A stretch of DNA of 64,000 nucleotides from an uncultured Bacteroides sp. Its GTDB lineage: Bacteria > Bacteroidota > Bacteroidia > Bacteroidales > Bacteroidaceae. The translations under genes were made by a program, and so were the position numbers. The number at the start of each line of letters is the position of its first letter. Within the stretch, counting starts at the first letter, position 1. The notes under the pieces are model-generated. The model was given only the letters and a program-made list of their open reading frames with translations. It did no database searches and was not told the origin of the DNA. Where the stretch lies: contig NZ_OY782578.1 in NCBI RefSeq assembly GCF_963677945.1, positions 3,687,258 through 3,751,257 of the forward strand. The letters run 5' to 3'. Below are positions 27,497 through 37,135 of the stretch, piece by piece.

Positions 27497-28636
27497 TTAA
27501 AATAGTACTATACCAAACTCTACAATTGGTTTATTTTCAAAGGTTTCTTTAGAATCGTAATGCCTGGTATGGGAATACCCTCCTGATACAAAAATTCCAA
27601 ACCGGTGAAATGGATGAAACTCAAGATTACATCGTGCCTGCAATGAATATAAACGATTAGGAAAATCGGTTTTATCGCCATCATTAAGATTCTCGATATG
27701 ATTATAACCAGCATCAGCACTAATATAAAATACTTTAAATACATTTACTCCCAGCCCCAATCTATAAATGATAGCACCGGAAGTTCTATTATCAAATGTT
27801 TTATAATTAGTGCCTATACCTATAATTGTATAAGAGTAACCATTTCTAAAACGAACTGCCAAATTATTCTGAACTATATTACTTTCATATGCCATTAATT
27901 GAATGCGTGTTCTGGGACTTATATTCACCAATCCAAGCTTTACAGCCGAGGTGTCTTCGCTATAATTTATAATCCCCATCTGTAGTCCACGCACTTCTCC
28001 TGTACTAAAATTTAATAATCCAAGCTGAAATCCTTTTACTCCTGCGGCATAATTACCTGCCCCAATCTGAACTCCATGAATTCTATCAGCACAAACATTT
28101 GTTAAAGCTGATATTTGAAAAAGATTGGAGGAAGATGAAGCTATATTTACTCCTAATGAAGCTTGCAAACCACTGAAATTAGATCCGGCCATATTTGCAG
28201 CTCCAGCCAACTGAACTCCTCTTGAGTTTCCAATTGAGAAATTTGTAATTCCAGCTATCATAATCCCTTTTGTATGCATTACATTGGTGTTCTGAATCGT
28301 TGCAATCTGAATTCCATGCATATGCCCCTTGACCATATTAAATAATCCAGAAATTTGGAATCCTTTCATATTTCCATTTACATACTCTCCTATTCCAGAG
28401 AATGTCAATCCATTTATGTTTTCCTGATTTTTATGAGCCAAAATATTCAACCCTATTCCATTTAATCGATAAGTCTTCGAATATAATCCTAAACTAAAAT
28501 TTGTTGTACAAAGTGAGTCATAGGAAGCCAATGCTACAGGATTCCATATAGAAAGGTTAATGGGATGTATCTTGTTTTGTGCATTAAGCAAAATAGTTGA
28601 TATCATCATTAATATTACCACTATTAATCTTTTCAT
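27497..28636 (-). CDS. LA_2272-type surface repeat protein
   Basis: A 379-residue protein with a signal peptide (MKRLIVVILMMISTILLNAQ). The central part (about 75-230) is a repeat of roughly 20 residues with a G(h)Q(h)xxxxN pattern (for example GFQISGLFN, GVQLAGAAN, GLQMGIIN), as in LA_2272-family repeats. It probably forms a regular beta-solenoid, followed by a beta-barrel-like C terminus with alternating aromatics. Role unknown; surface or outer-membrane location is inferred. It is first in the operon with DUF3943. Confidence 0.8.
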   Translation of the reverse strand: MKRLIVVILMMISTILLNAQNKIHPINLSIWNPVALASYDSLCTTNFSLGLYSKTYRLNGIGLNILAHKNQENINGLTFSGIGEYVNGNMKGFQISGLFNMVKGHMHGIQIATIQNTNVMHTKGIMIAGITNFSIGNSRGVQLAGAANMAGSNFSGLQASLGVNIASSSSNLFQISALTNVCADRIHGVQIGAGNYAAGVKGFQLGLLNFSTGEVRGLQMGIINYSEDTSAVKLGLVNISPRTRIQLMAYESNIVQNNLAVRFRNGYSYTIIGIGTNYKTFDNRTSGAIIYRLGLGVNVFKVFYISADAGYNHIENLNDGDKTDFPNRLYSLQARCNLEFHPFHRFGIFVSGGYSHTRHYDSKETFENKPIVEFGIVLF

Positions 28637-28936
28637 TGTCCTTGTTTGTAAAGGTTATTTTCAAGGTCTCACAACAATGTTAATAACAATGCAAATAGAA
28701 AAAGAGTTTTAACTTTATGCAATCTTTTTTAGTTTTAGAAATAACACCTCAAATCAAAACAATTTTCAACAAGTTAATCAGTATTATAAAGCATATAAAT
28801 AACTCCAGGTTCTATATTTGTTATATTCAAATCTGAGTTTATATCATATTTTACTATTCAAGCGATTACATAGAAAAAATTAAAGCGTCATAATAATTAT
28901 TGCATATCATTCAAATACTTTATAAAAAAAATTATA
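28637..28936. other. 300-nt divergent intergenic region before the pectin genes
   Basis: Very A/T-rich. A candidate -7 box TATATTTG lies at 28813-28820 on the plus strand, giving a leader of about 110 nt for the pectinesterase. I see no strong hairpin, repeat or small gene. Confidence 0.35.
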
Positions 28937-30196
28937 ATGGATTATAAATACTTATTTTTTGTATTTTACTTACTTTTTCTTTGTCCAATAACCTATGCAC
29001 AACCATTTCGTTTTATAGTGGCTAAAGATGGCAGCGGAACTCATAATTCAATTCAAAAAGCAATAAACGATTGTCCGGATAATGAGCGTAGCCTCATTTT
29101 TGTTAAGAATGGAACTTACGAAGAAAAAGTGTCTATTGGAACACGAACATCAAAATCACTGAAGCAAATTAGTCTGATAGGTGAAAGTGTGAATAATGTA
29201 ATAATAACTTCTCCAGATGCAATTGGGAATGGCGCAACCAACGTTTATGGTGCAACAACCTTTGCTATCTATGCTAATGACTTTTATGCAGAAAACATCA
29301 CTTTTCAGAATACAGCCGGAAACAAAGGACAGGCTTTAGCGTTAGATACAGAGGAAGACCGGCAAACTTTTAAGAACTGTCGCTTATTAGGATTTCAGGA
29401 TACTTATCGTTCAAGGAAAGGGCGTAGGTTCTACTTCAAAGATTGTTTTATTCAAGGAGCAACAGATTTTATTTATGGCGGCGGAACAGTCTTTTTCGAT
29501 GATTGTACAATTAATTGTGTTAAAGGCGGAAGTTACATTTCTGCTCCTGAAGATATTTCATATTATGAAAAAACAACATCAGGAAAGACTATTCGATATG
29601 GCTTTATTTTCAGGAATTGTGATATAACAGCAAAAGCAGATGTGGCTGAGAATTCTTACTATTTAGGTAGACCCTGGAATATGGAATGTGGTTCTATTTA
29701 TTTGAATTGCCGAATGGGAAAACATACTAAGCCTGAAGGTTGGTCTGCCTGGAAAAGCACGAATCATTTATCGGCTTGCTTTGCGGAATATAATAGTATG
29801 AATATGAATAGAACTCCAGTAGATATAACTAAAAGAACAAACTGGAGCTTTCAGTTAACGAAAGACGAAGTTGACACCTTTTTAGGTATGAAACAGGTTT
29901 ATTCAAAAATAAGTTCAGTTCCTTATAATCCGCAGGCTATGTGCGCTACTCCTTCTGCACCCGCCAAGCTTAGTAGAGATAGAAATACAATATCCTGGAA
30001 AACTGTTGATGGGGCTATTGGATATTTAATCTTGCGAAACGGACTATTCTTAGCCACAACGGCTAAAACTTATTATACCGACGAAACTGCTCAGATAAAT
30101 AAAAAGTATACATATTCGGTTAGATCAGTAAGCATTAACGGAAATCTGAGTACATCAACATCCATTACAAGTCCGATAAAACGTATTAAAAAATAA
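28937..30196 (+). CDS. Pectinesterase (CE8) with C-terminal Fn3-like domain
   Basis: A 419-residue secreted protein with a signal peptide ending ITYAQ. The right-handed beta-helix CE8 domain spans about 24-325. Catalytic residues are Asp155 (GFQDTY) and Asp177 (GATDFIYG), with the arginine of LGRPW and the oxyanion Gln in GQALAL. A fibronectin-type III-like module occupies about 335-415 (SAPAKLSRDRNTISWKTVDGAIGYLILRNG). It removes methyl esters from homogalacturonan so that pectate lyases can act, and the next gene is exactly that. Confidence 0.94.
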   Translation: MDYKYLFFVFYLLFLCPITYAQPFRFIVAKDGSGTHNSIQKAINDCPDNERSLIFVKNGTYEEKVSIGTRTSKSLKQISLIGESVNNVIITSPDAIGNGATNVYGATTFAIYANDFYAENITFQNTAGNKGQALALDTEEDRQTFKNCRLLGFQDTYRSRKGRRFYFKDCFIQGATDFIYGGGTVFFDDCTINCVKGGSYISAPEDISYYEKTTSGKTIRYGFIFRNCDITAKADVAENSYYLGRPWNMECGSIYLNCRMGKHTKPEGWSAWKSTNHLSACFAEYNSMNMNRTPVDITKRTNWSFQLTKDEVDTFLGMKQVYSKISSVPYNPQAMCATPSAPAKLSRDRNTISWKTVDGAIGYLILRNGLFLATTAKTYYTDETAQINKKYTYSVRSVSINGNLSTSTSITSPIKRIKK

Positions 30197-30215
30197 CATA
30201 TATAAAACAAATATC

Positions 30216-31718
30216 ATGAATTTATTGCACTCATTCTTTTGTGCTGGTCTTTTACTGGCTACAACAATTGCTCCGAACCAACTTTCGGCTCAAACTCTGG
30301 CTTTTCCGACGGCTGAGGGATTTGGTAAATTTGCAACTGGCGGACGCGGTGGCGAGGTTGTTGAAGTAACTAATCTTAATGATAGTGGAGAAGGTTCTTT
30401 CAGATGGGCTTTGTCACAGTATCCCAATACTCCTGTTACTATTGTGTTTCGCATTTCGGGTGTAATACAATTAAAATCTGATGTCCGTTGTAAACGAAAT
30501 GGCCTGACGATAGCCGGACAAACAGCTCCGGGAGACGGAATTTGTTTTCGTGGTGGCAAACTTAATTTTGGAGGATCAAAGAATTTAATAATCCGTCATA
30601 TTCGTTCTCGCATTGGCGGCATGACAGATTCGAAAGTCTTTATTCCGGGCGGGTCAATAGGCATAGAAAACTCTTCTGATTTTATTATTGACCATTGCAC
30701 ATTTGGTTGGTCGGCAGAAGAAAACATGACTATTTACGATAATCAAAGAACAACTGTTCAGTGGTGTTTAATTCATGAAGGTCTTTATACTTCAGGTCAT
30801 GGAAAAGGAGAACGTAGCTACAGCAGTCAATGGGGAGGCCAGTTCTCTACTTTCCATCATAATCTGTTAGCTAATAACAAGAACCGTACTCCTCGATTTA
30901 ATGGTGCCAGAGGACATAATGATATAAATATCCTTACCGACTACGTAAACAATGTAAACTATAACTGGGGAAGAATAAACTCTTGCTATGGTGGTGATAT
31001 AAATAACAATACATACAACCACATTAACATGGTAGGCAATTACTATAAACCCGGTCCGGCAAGACCTTCGGGCGAGAAATCCTATTTTGTTCAGGCATCG
31101 TATGGTAAGACTGATAAAGTATCTAACTGGTACTTATCCGGAAATGTAATGGAAGGAAATGCCGCTATGACAGCCAACAATAACACAGGAATAGATCTTA
31201 GTGTAAATCCTTCTGCCAGCAGAGATACAATGATTGTAAATGCTCCTTTTCATATTGATCCTGTTTATGCAGTAAAAACAGAAACAGCTAAAAATGCATA
31301 TAAAAGTGTGTTGGCTGGCGCAGGAGCATTTCCTCGTGACGCTGTTGATTTGCGAATTATTAATGAAGTGCGTAATGGAACTGCATCGGGTAAGGGAACT
31401 GTAAAAAGATACATTTCTTCTATATCCGGAAAGGACACAACCTGGGTATATAATCAATATTACGAATTAAAATTGGGTATTATTGATGAGCCTTCTGCCG
31501 TAGGAGGTTATCCTTCATACGTTACCAAAAATAAAATCTCAGACAAAGATCACGATGGTATGGATGATGCCTGGGAAAGAGCCAACGGATTTGATCCAAC
31601 TAATAGAGAAGACAGGAATATTAAAATGAAAAGTGGTTATACAGCATTGGAGGTTTACCTGAACAGCTTGGTTGGAGAAGTGATACCCATAAAGAAGATC
31701 GCACAAAAAAATAAATAA
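30216..31718 (+). CDS. Pectate lyase (PL1 type), secreted
   Basis: A 500-residue protein with a signal peptide ending LSAQ. A right-handed beta-helix opens with AEGFGKFATGGRGGEVVEVTNLND, typical of the PL1 proteins of Bacteroidetes. Other family features are TIAGQTAPGDGICFRGG, IIDHCTFGWSAEE and the candidate catalytic segment NRTPRFNGARGH. Near the C terminus DKDHDGMDDAWERANGFDP looks like a calcium-binding thrombospondin-type-3 loop. It cleaves demethylated homogalacturonan by beta-elimination and is 19 nt after the pectinesterase in the same operon. No SusC/D pair or uronate pathway lies beside it. Confidence 0.92.
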   Translation: MNLLHSFFCAGLLLATTIAPNQLSAQTLAFPTAEGFGKFATGGRGGEVVEVTNLNDSGEGSFRWALSQYPNTPVTIVFRISGVIQLKSDVRCKRNGLTIAGQTAPGDGICFRGGKLNFGGSKNLIIRHIRSRIGGMTDSKVFIPGGSIGIENSSDFIIDHCTFGWSAEENMTIYDNQRTTVQWCLIHEGLYTSGHGKGERSYSSQWGGQFSTFHHNLLANNKNRTPRFNGARGHNDINILTDYVNNVNYNWGRINSCYGGDINNNTYNHINMVGNYYKPGPARPSGEKSYFVQASYGKTDKVSNWYLSGNVMEGNAAMTANNNTGIDLSVNPSASRDTMIVNAPFHIDPVYAVKTETAKNAYKSVLAGAGAFPRDAVDLRIINEVRNGTASGKGTVKRYISSISGKDTTWVYNQYYELKLGIIDEPSAVGGYPSYVTKNKISDKDHDGMDDAWERANGFDPTNREDRNIKMKSGYTALEVYLNSLVGEVIPIKKIAQKNK

Positions 31719-31797
31719 TGAATCTGATAATGAAAGCTTTTTCTAAAGTTTATCATTAAAATCCGTTTGATAATTTATAAAATTATAGATGATATAA

Positions 31798-31875
31798 AAA
31801 GTTGTGCAATAGTGAGATATATAAATTTTAATAAAAACGAACTACTAATTTATATTCTCGCTTATGCACAACTTT
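31798..31875. repeat. Long imperfect inverted repeat
   Basis: The outer arms AAAGTTGTGCA and TGCACAACTTT pair perfectly, and pairing continues with a few mismatches through GAGATATATAAATT and its partner, about 29 nt per arm. It lies between convergent genes and may be a terminator or a small MITE-like remnant. I see no target-site duplication. Confidence 0.5.
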
Positions 31876-31946
31876 AATATTAAATCTCTTTCAGAGCTGC
31901 ATCAAAAGTGATAATCGTTTTTCAGATAATTGCCAGCGCATATATG

Positions 31947-33410
31947 CTAGAAAGTATACTTCAACCCTAAACGAGTTTCGATTGTGTGAAAAAGAAAATC
32001 GGGTTTACTGGAATAGTGTGTATTCCTTAAGTAATAATATAAACCTGCACTAATTTTTATTTTGTATCCCAAATCAATATCCATCATAGGATTAATTACA
32101 GCAAGCTGCACATTGCCTTTATCGCCTTGAACATTCAGATACAATCTTTCCTCGTTAGTTAGTTCATCCAGATTTATGCCATCATAACCTTTCCACGTAA
32201 AGATGCGGTAATATTGCAGATTTAATTCAAAGTTGCCGTATTTTTTAAACTCAATAGAGGTATTACTTTTAATACTAAATCCGCTTCCCATATTATAATT
32301 GCGTTCTATTGAATTATAGTAATCGGTCAGACTTCCTCCCAGAAGAATTGCATTAATAAATGAACTCTGGCGAATATTTGCTTTTCTTGCCGGAAACTGA
32401 TAAACCATTCCAAAACCAAATGCAGCCGCTTCGGATATTTTATAAGGAATGTTTTTAGATCCTGTAATTACACGCTCAGAGTCGTAATAATCAAAATGCT
32501 GAAAGACTCCTACTAATATTTTATGCCCTGGTACAGGTTCCAAATGTTTTCCGTATAATTTAGCAATAAGATTAACAGATCCAATCAACGGTTGATTACC
32601 GACTAAGTTGATGGTTGACCTAAAATTAAAATAGTCAAACGGTTGTTTAGTTGTTTCTTGTAACGGATCTCCATACAGAACTTTAAATTCTATATAAGGG
32701 CTGTTGCTACCTTTAAAGAAATGTTCATTATCCGCCAGATAACGTTCGCCTAATGTTGCAGAGAACTTAACTGGTAGTTTCTCATAATCATGATATTTGT
32801 AATATTTATGCCGTACTCTCCAGGCATCTCCGGTTACCAAACGGTTTAATCCTCTGGAGGGCGAGATCAGTGTACCAAGTAACTCGCGGAAGAATCTACT
32901 TGAACCGGATTTAGAATCGTCAAGAACTAAGGAAGAAAGCCGATAAGTAACTTCACCCAAAGCAACTCCACCGATAGAAGTAGCCAAAAAATCATTAATG
33001 GCCGGTGGTTCTACCTCAGCACACATTTCCCACATCAAGCTTCCGGCAAAACTATAAGGAACCGATTTCCAGAAGCCCATTCCGTTGCTGCGTGCTGCAT
33101 TAAAATATAGATTGCCGTGATAAGGATGAGCAAACAGATTGGTAGAGAACTTATCATTATCCCAAACAAGACCATTTGTTATATTCTTGCCAATAGAATG
33201 AAGAGTAACCTTTGCATAATCTTCATTCATAGCGAAACGATCGAATGCCCACACACCAATATTCAGTCCGGCTGTCTGAAAAGCAGCACGCCACGGACGT
33301 TTTATCATGCGGGCAGAGTCATTGAAAGCAAATAAAGAATCAGCTTGTTGAGCACATAACTGGCTCATCGTTAATAAAAAGAAGATAATATGTATAAATA
33401 TTCTTTTCAT
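31947..33410 (-). CDS. DUF3943 outer-membrane protein (copy 2)
   Basis: 487 residues from the ATG at 33410 (MKRIFIHIIFFLLTMSQLCAQ signal peptide); an ATG/GTG further upstream would add an odd ten-residue extension. It shares QQADSLF, NDSxRM, PWRAAF, VWDND, AARSNG and VLDDSK with the copy at 26015, over nearly the full length. The C terminus ends RLGLKYTF, suited to an outer-membrane barrel. It stands alone here, without an LA_2272 partner. Function unknown. Confidence 0.85.
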   Translation of the reverse strand: MKRIFIHIIFFLLTMSQLCAQQADSLFAFNDSARMIKRPWRAAFQTAGLNIGVWAFDRFAMNEDYAKVTLHSIGKNITNGLVWDNDKFSTNLFAHPYHGNLYFNAARSNGMGFWKSVPYSFAGSLMWEMCAEVEPPAINDFLATSIGGVALGEVTYRLSSLVLDDSKSGSSRFFRELLGTLISPSRGLNRLVTGDAWRVRHKYYKYHDYEKLPVKFSATLGERYLADNEHFFKGSNSPYIEFKVLYGDPLQETTKQPFDYFNFRSTINLVGNQPLIGSVNLIAKLYGKHLEPVPGHKILVGVFQHFDYYDSERVITGSKNIPYKISEAAAFGFGMVYQFPARKANIRQSSFINAILLGGSLTDYYNSIERNYNMGSGFSIKSNTSIEFKKYGNFELNLQYYRIFTWKGYDGINLDELTNEERLYLNVQGDKGNVQLAVINPMMDIDLGYKIKISAGLYYYLRNTHYSSKPDFLFHTIETRLGLKYTF

Positions 33411-33574
33411 AACATTGAGTTGAGTAAAACAATATACCAAAATCTGTTTCCGCTTGCGCTCAAAATTCCAGAATTTATCACCAATAACAGATAATAAATA
33501 GTTTGATAGTTAAGATGGTATAATTATAACACTTTTTTCAATAAAAACCAAATATGAAAAGAAATTATTTATAT

Positions 33575-34570
33575 TCAACTATGTTTTTCGTTATGTTCTT
33601 CGTCGCTAGCAGTTAGTTCTTCTAAAGTGAGGTTCAATGCTGCAATATATTGAGTCTTCCTATACTTGCAATCTGCCATCAGGCAATGCTCACAATGTTT
33701 TTCCAAACAAGGGTCAGAATGAATAGTAACCAATAAACGATCAGAATATTTAGCAGATAAAAGACTTCTTAATTCCTCGCAAGCATTATGTCCTTCCTCT
33801 ATATTATAAAACCAGGGCAAAGTTAAATCACAATCTACAAATAGATAGCTACCATATTTAATAACTTTCATATTATGAACATCTATCCATTCCGGCTTTC
33901 TTACAGCCGAGATTACTCCTAGCATTTTACGAAGAACTTCTCCATCAGCTTTATCCATTAAATTGGCTATTGTTTTACGAAGGATAAGAATGCCCGTTAC
34001 TACAATAATGGAACCAAAAATCATAGCTAGTGAACTATCAATCCATCCTAAACCAGTAAAATAAAGCAGGGAAAGACCTGTTACAAGACCAATAGTGGAA
34101 TATGTATCCGACTGCAAATGCTTTCCACCAGCCACCAATGCTATTGAATCATACTTTTTCCCCATTCTAATACTATACCAACCCATTACATAATTAATGA
34201 GTCCAGCAACTGCAACCACAGCAATACCAATATCCAGTTTGCCAATAGTGGCGGGCTCAAAAAGTCTTCTGACTCCTTCGTAGATAATCATACCACCTGC
34301 AATCATAATCAGCAAGCCTTCTATGGATGCTGAAATTAATTCAATCTTACCATGTCCAAAAGGATGCTCTTTATCTTTAGGTTTGGCTGCATATCTCAAA
34401 CTAAGGAAACTTATTAGTCCGGCTATCACATTCACAATGCTTTCCATTGCATCGGTTAATATTCCAACAGAATTAGTAAGAAAGAAAGCTATGAACTTTC
34501 CAATTAGAATGAGCAAGGACATAGAAACAATCCATCCTTGAACTTTTTGTTTGATTAAATCTTCCTTCAT
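33575..34570 (-). CDS. Cation diffusion facilitator (CDF) metal transporter
   Basis: A 331-residue protein with about six TM helices. The metal-site residues are Asp40 in TM2 (ILTDAMESIVN) and His151-x-x-x-Asp155 in TM5 (KHLQSDTYS). The usual second Asp of the TM2 DxxxD/HxxxD is Ser44, which may alter selectivity. HPFGHGKIE follows TM2 as in FieF/ZitB. The C-terminal domain is extended by a Cys/His cluster (CLEKHCEHCLMADC) absent from typical members and likely to bind metal. It exports divalent cations (Zn, Fe, Mn or Cd) by proton exchange. It diverges from the TPR kinase. Confidence 0.92.
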   Translation of the reverse strand: MKEDLIKQKVQGWIVSMSLLILIGKFIAFFLTNSVGILTDAMESIVNVIAGLISFLSLRYAAKPKDKEHPFGHGKIELISASIEGLLIMIAGGMIIYEGVRRLFEPATIGKLDIGIAVVAVAGLINYVMGWYSIRMGKKYDSIALVAGGKHLQSDTYSTIGLVTGLSLLYFTGLGWIDSSLAMIFGSIIVVTGILILRKTIANLMDKADGEVLRKMLGVISAVRKPEWIDVHNMKVIKYGSYLFVDCDLTLPWFYNIEEGHNACEELRSLLSAKYSDRLLVTIHSDPCLEKHCEHCLMADCKYRKTQYIAALNLTLEELTASDEEHNEKHS

Positions 34571-34608
34571 AGAATAATTACATTTATAATATTGTAATAA
34601 TGAGGGAA

Positions 34609-34616
34609 CAAAGATA
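34609..34616 (-). promoter_or_regulatory. -7 box TATCTTTG for the CDF gene
   Basis: A minus-strand match to TAnnTTTG, 38 nt before the ATG. Confidence 0.6.
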
Positions 34617-34745
34617 CATCTATTTTAAACTTTTACAGATTTTATTCCTCTGAAAGCATTAATAGGAGGCCAATTTAGAATCATTAAAGATATCATTCAC
34701 AATTATATCCTTTTTAAAAAAATCATTATCGTAATATTTTTATTC

Positions 34746-34826
34746 AGACCCGGGTCTAAATATATTTTACACCCGGATCTAAGTAAACTATACACCCGGG
34801 TGTACTGCATCTGTACATCCGGATGT
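34746..34826. repeat. Array of four 12-bp palindromes at exactly 23-bp spacing
   Basis: The units are AGACCCGGGTCT (34746), ACACCCGGATCT (34769), ACACCCGGGTGT (34792) and ACATCCGGATGT (34815). Centres are exactly 23 bp apart. Three are perfect palindromes although their sequences differ, so base changes are compensated between half-sites. The spacers are A/T-rich and unrelated. It lies in the 528-nt region between the divergent CDF and kinase genes. Confidence 0.8.
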
Positions 34827-35062
34827 ACAAAACATTATTATCCCAACAATAAAAAAACGAAAAACTAATGTCTACTAAAACTGCCTTTATGAAAATATTA
34901 CATTTCATGAATAACCAGAAACAGCATGCAATTATATAGCTAAATATTCAATAATTATTAAATACAAATAAAAAGAAACCCGCTTAAAATTCAATACATT
35001 TAAAATATTAATATATTGAAATTTTTATTCAACATTGGAAACAAATTATAAATAATTATTCA

Positions 35063-35070
35063 TATTTTTG
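35063..35070 (+). promoter_or_regulatory. -7 box TATTTTTG for the kinase operon
   Basis: A consensus TAnnTTTG, 29 nt before the ATG of the TPR kinase. Confidence 0.55.
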
Positions 35071-35098
35071 CAGTAACCATTAAAATATAAATCTCACT

Positions 35099-37135
35099 AT
35101 GATAATTAAAAATAATATAAGTATACGCATTCTTATAAACATATTTGCTATTCTTATTTTTACAAGTATATATTCATGCAAAAAAACAGGTTCTGTCAGT
35201 TTTAGTAATAATCAATTAATAGATTCTTTTATACAACAAGCTCAGGATTCATTATACAACAACATAACATTATCGAAGGATTTACTGAAGAAAGCTATGA
35301 AAATAGCACCCGATAGCGTAATATACTATAAAGCATACAGCACTTATGCTTTAACTTATTCGGCTATAAATCAGTACGATTCTTCACTTTTTTTGTCTCA
35401 TCAAGTAATTAACTTCTGCAAGCGTCAGGAATTATCACCTCGTATATATGAGTTATTAGCCTCATCAAATAATAATATTGGAGTTTACTACGGGCAAATG
35501 AGTAAGCAAGACTCTGCACTTTCTTATTTTAAAAAAGCATTAAAACAGTACGAATTGGCAAATAACACAAACCGCGTTCCTGATATGTACATCAATCTGG
35601 CTGATATGTACTCAAGAAAAGGCGATTTTGCCATGAGTGCATATTATTACAGAAAGGCTCTATCAAAAAGTGATTCTTTAAAAATAACCGATAAAATGGG
35701 ATTCCCAATATATTTTGGTTTAGGGCAAATTTACATGGAAGTGCGCGATTTCGAACTGTCGGACACTTATTTCTGCCTTGCAGAAAAATTCTACAGTAAC
35801 AGAACATTGGCCGAGAAATTTACGTTTTGCAATAATCGGGGGAATTTTTATTATTATAAAGAAGAATACGACAAGGCACTACCCTGGTTTCAAAAAGCAA
35901 AAAAATTAGTATCGAAAGGCCATTATCAATTTTACGTCAGTTTATGCGAGCTGAATCTTGGAGATATTTATCTAAATCTTAATAAACTAGATTCTGTTCC
36001 ATATTGTCTGGACAAGAGTTATTCATACTTTTCTACAATAAAAAACAAAACAGCTTTATATTACATCTCAACCATAAGGGCAGGACTTGCTTTAAAACAA
36101 AAGAACACTCAACTTGCCCGAAAATTATTAGAAGATACCAAAGACTCGTCAGGCGTAGAAGCCAATATAATATCTATAAGAAACAAGTATCTGCAAAAGT
36201 ATTATGCCCAAACAGGAAATTTTAAACAAGCATATTACTACCAGTCAAAGAATTTGGCTATTGATGATTCTATTCGTAATGATAAAGCAGAAAAAAGAAT
36301 TTCCGAAATTGATCTGCGTTATAAGCAAGACACAACATTAGTAAACAATAAACTTGTTATTCAAAAGCAAGCTTCTCAGATGAAAAGCCTAAGATATATT
36401 TCTTTCATCTGGATATTAATCTGCTTGATAATTCTTACAACATTTGTCTATATTTTCTTCTGCCTGAAAAAAAAGAAAGATCTGCAACAGATAAAATACA
36501 TAGATAAGCTAATTAAGCTTAGGATGGAAAATATACGTAATCGGGTATCTCCTCATTTTATATTTAATATAATCAATAATGAAATTAGTTCATCAGGCGA
36601 AAACGAACGCAAAAATTTATATAATCTGGCAATATTAATGCGAAAAAATCTGGAAATATCAGAAAACACAAAAGTGCCGTTAGCAGAAGAGTTAGACTTT
36701 GTAAAACTATACATAGAATTAGAGAAAAGGAATTTGGGAGAAGATTTTCGTATTGAGTGGAATATTGATAACGAAATAGATTTAAAAGAAGTGTTTATTC
36801 TTCCAATGTCTATACAGATTCCTGTAGAAAATGCAATAAAGCATGCTTTGCGCCCTAAAGAAGGAGACAAAATACTTAGTATTAATTTGGAAAAGGAAAA
36901 AGAAGGTATTAATGTATTTATCAGAGACAATGGAGCCGGATATTTCCCTCAACAAGAGAGTCAGACAAAAGGTACAGGAACCGGACTGAGAATTTTATTT
37001 CAGACTATCCAGCTTTTGAATTCAAAAAATGCAAATAAGATATCTCTTAACATTCAGAATATTCGCAAAAACAATGAAGACATCTGCGGTGCAGAGGTTC
37101 ATATTTTTATTCCTGAAAAGTACAAATTTGAATGA
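35099..37135 (+). CDS. TPR-containing LytS-type sensor histidine kinase
   Basis: 678 residues. The N-terminal hydrophobic segment ends in a possible lipobox (SIYSC, about residue 27). Tetratricopeptide repeats span about 50-400, including SYFKKALKQYELANN and YYYRKALSKSDS, and are predicted periplasmic. One TM helix (about 430-455, YISFIWILICLIILTTFVYIFF) is followed by a coiled linker. The LytS-type kinase core carries the phospho-acceptor His486 in RVSPHFIFN and the ATPase motifs PVENAIKHAL and GTGTGLRILF. It overlaps the LytTR gene by 4 nt, so the two form a two-component system. The signal sensed through the TPRs is unknown. Confidence 0.92.
   Translation: MIIKNNISIRILINIFAILIFTSIYSCKKTGSVSFSNNQLIDSFIQQAQDSLYNNITLSKDLLKKAMKIAPDSVIYYKAYSTYALTYSAINQYDSSLFLSHQVINFCKRQELSPRIYELLASSNNNIGVYYGQMSKQDSALSYFKKALKQYELANNTNRVPDMYINLADMYSRKGDFAMSAYYYRKALSKSDSLKITDKMGFPIYFGLGQIYMEVRDFELSDTYFCLAEKFYSNRTLAEKFTFCNNRGNFYYYKEEYDKALPWFQKAKKLVSKGHYQFYVSLCELNLGDIYLNLNKLDSVPYCLDKSYSYFSTIKNKTALYYISTIRAGLALKQKNTQLARKLLEDTKDSSGVEANIISIRNKYLQKYYAQTGNFKQAYYYQSKNLAIDDSIRNDKAEKRISEIDLRYKQDTTLVNNKLVIQKQASQMKSLRYISFIWILICLIILTTFVYIFFCLKKKKDLQQIKYIDKLIKLRMENIRNRVSPHFIFNIINNEISSSGENERKNLYNLAILMRKNLEISENTKVPLAEELDFVKLYIELEKRNLGEDFRIEWNIDNEIDLKEVFILPMSIQIPVENAIKHALRPKEGDKILSINLEKEKEGINVFIRDNGAGYFPQQESQTKGTGTGLRILFQTIQLLNSKNANKISLNIQNIRKNNEDICGAEVHIFIPEKYKFE

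Noticed and set aside
31798-31875. Insertion sequence ends
   Set aside because: The arms enclose only about 20 nt with no transposase, and no target duplication is visible; kept only as a repeat.
34746-34826. CRISPR array
   Set aside because: Units are 12-bp palindromes with 11-nt gaps, far too short for repeats and spacers, and no cas genes are present.
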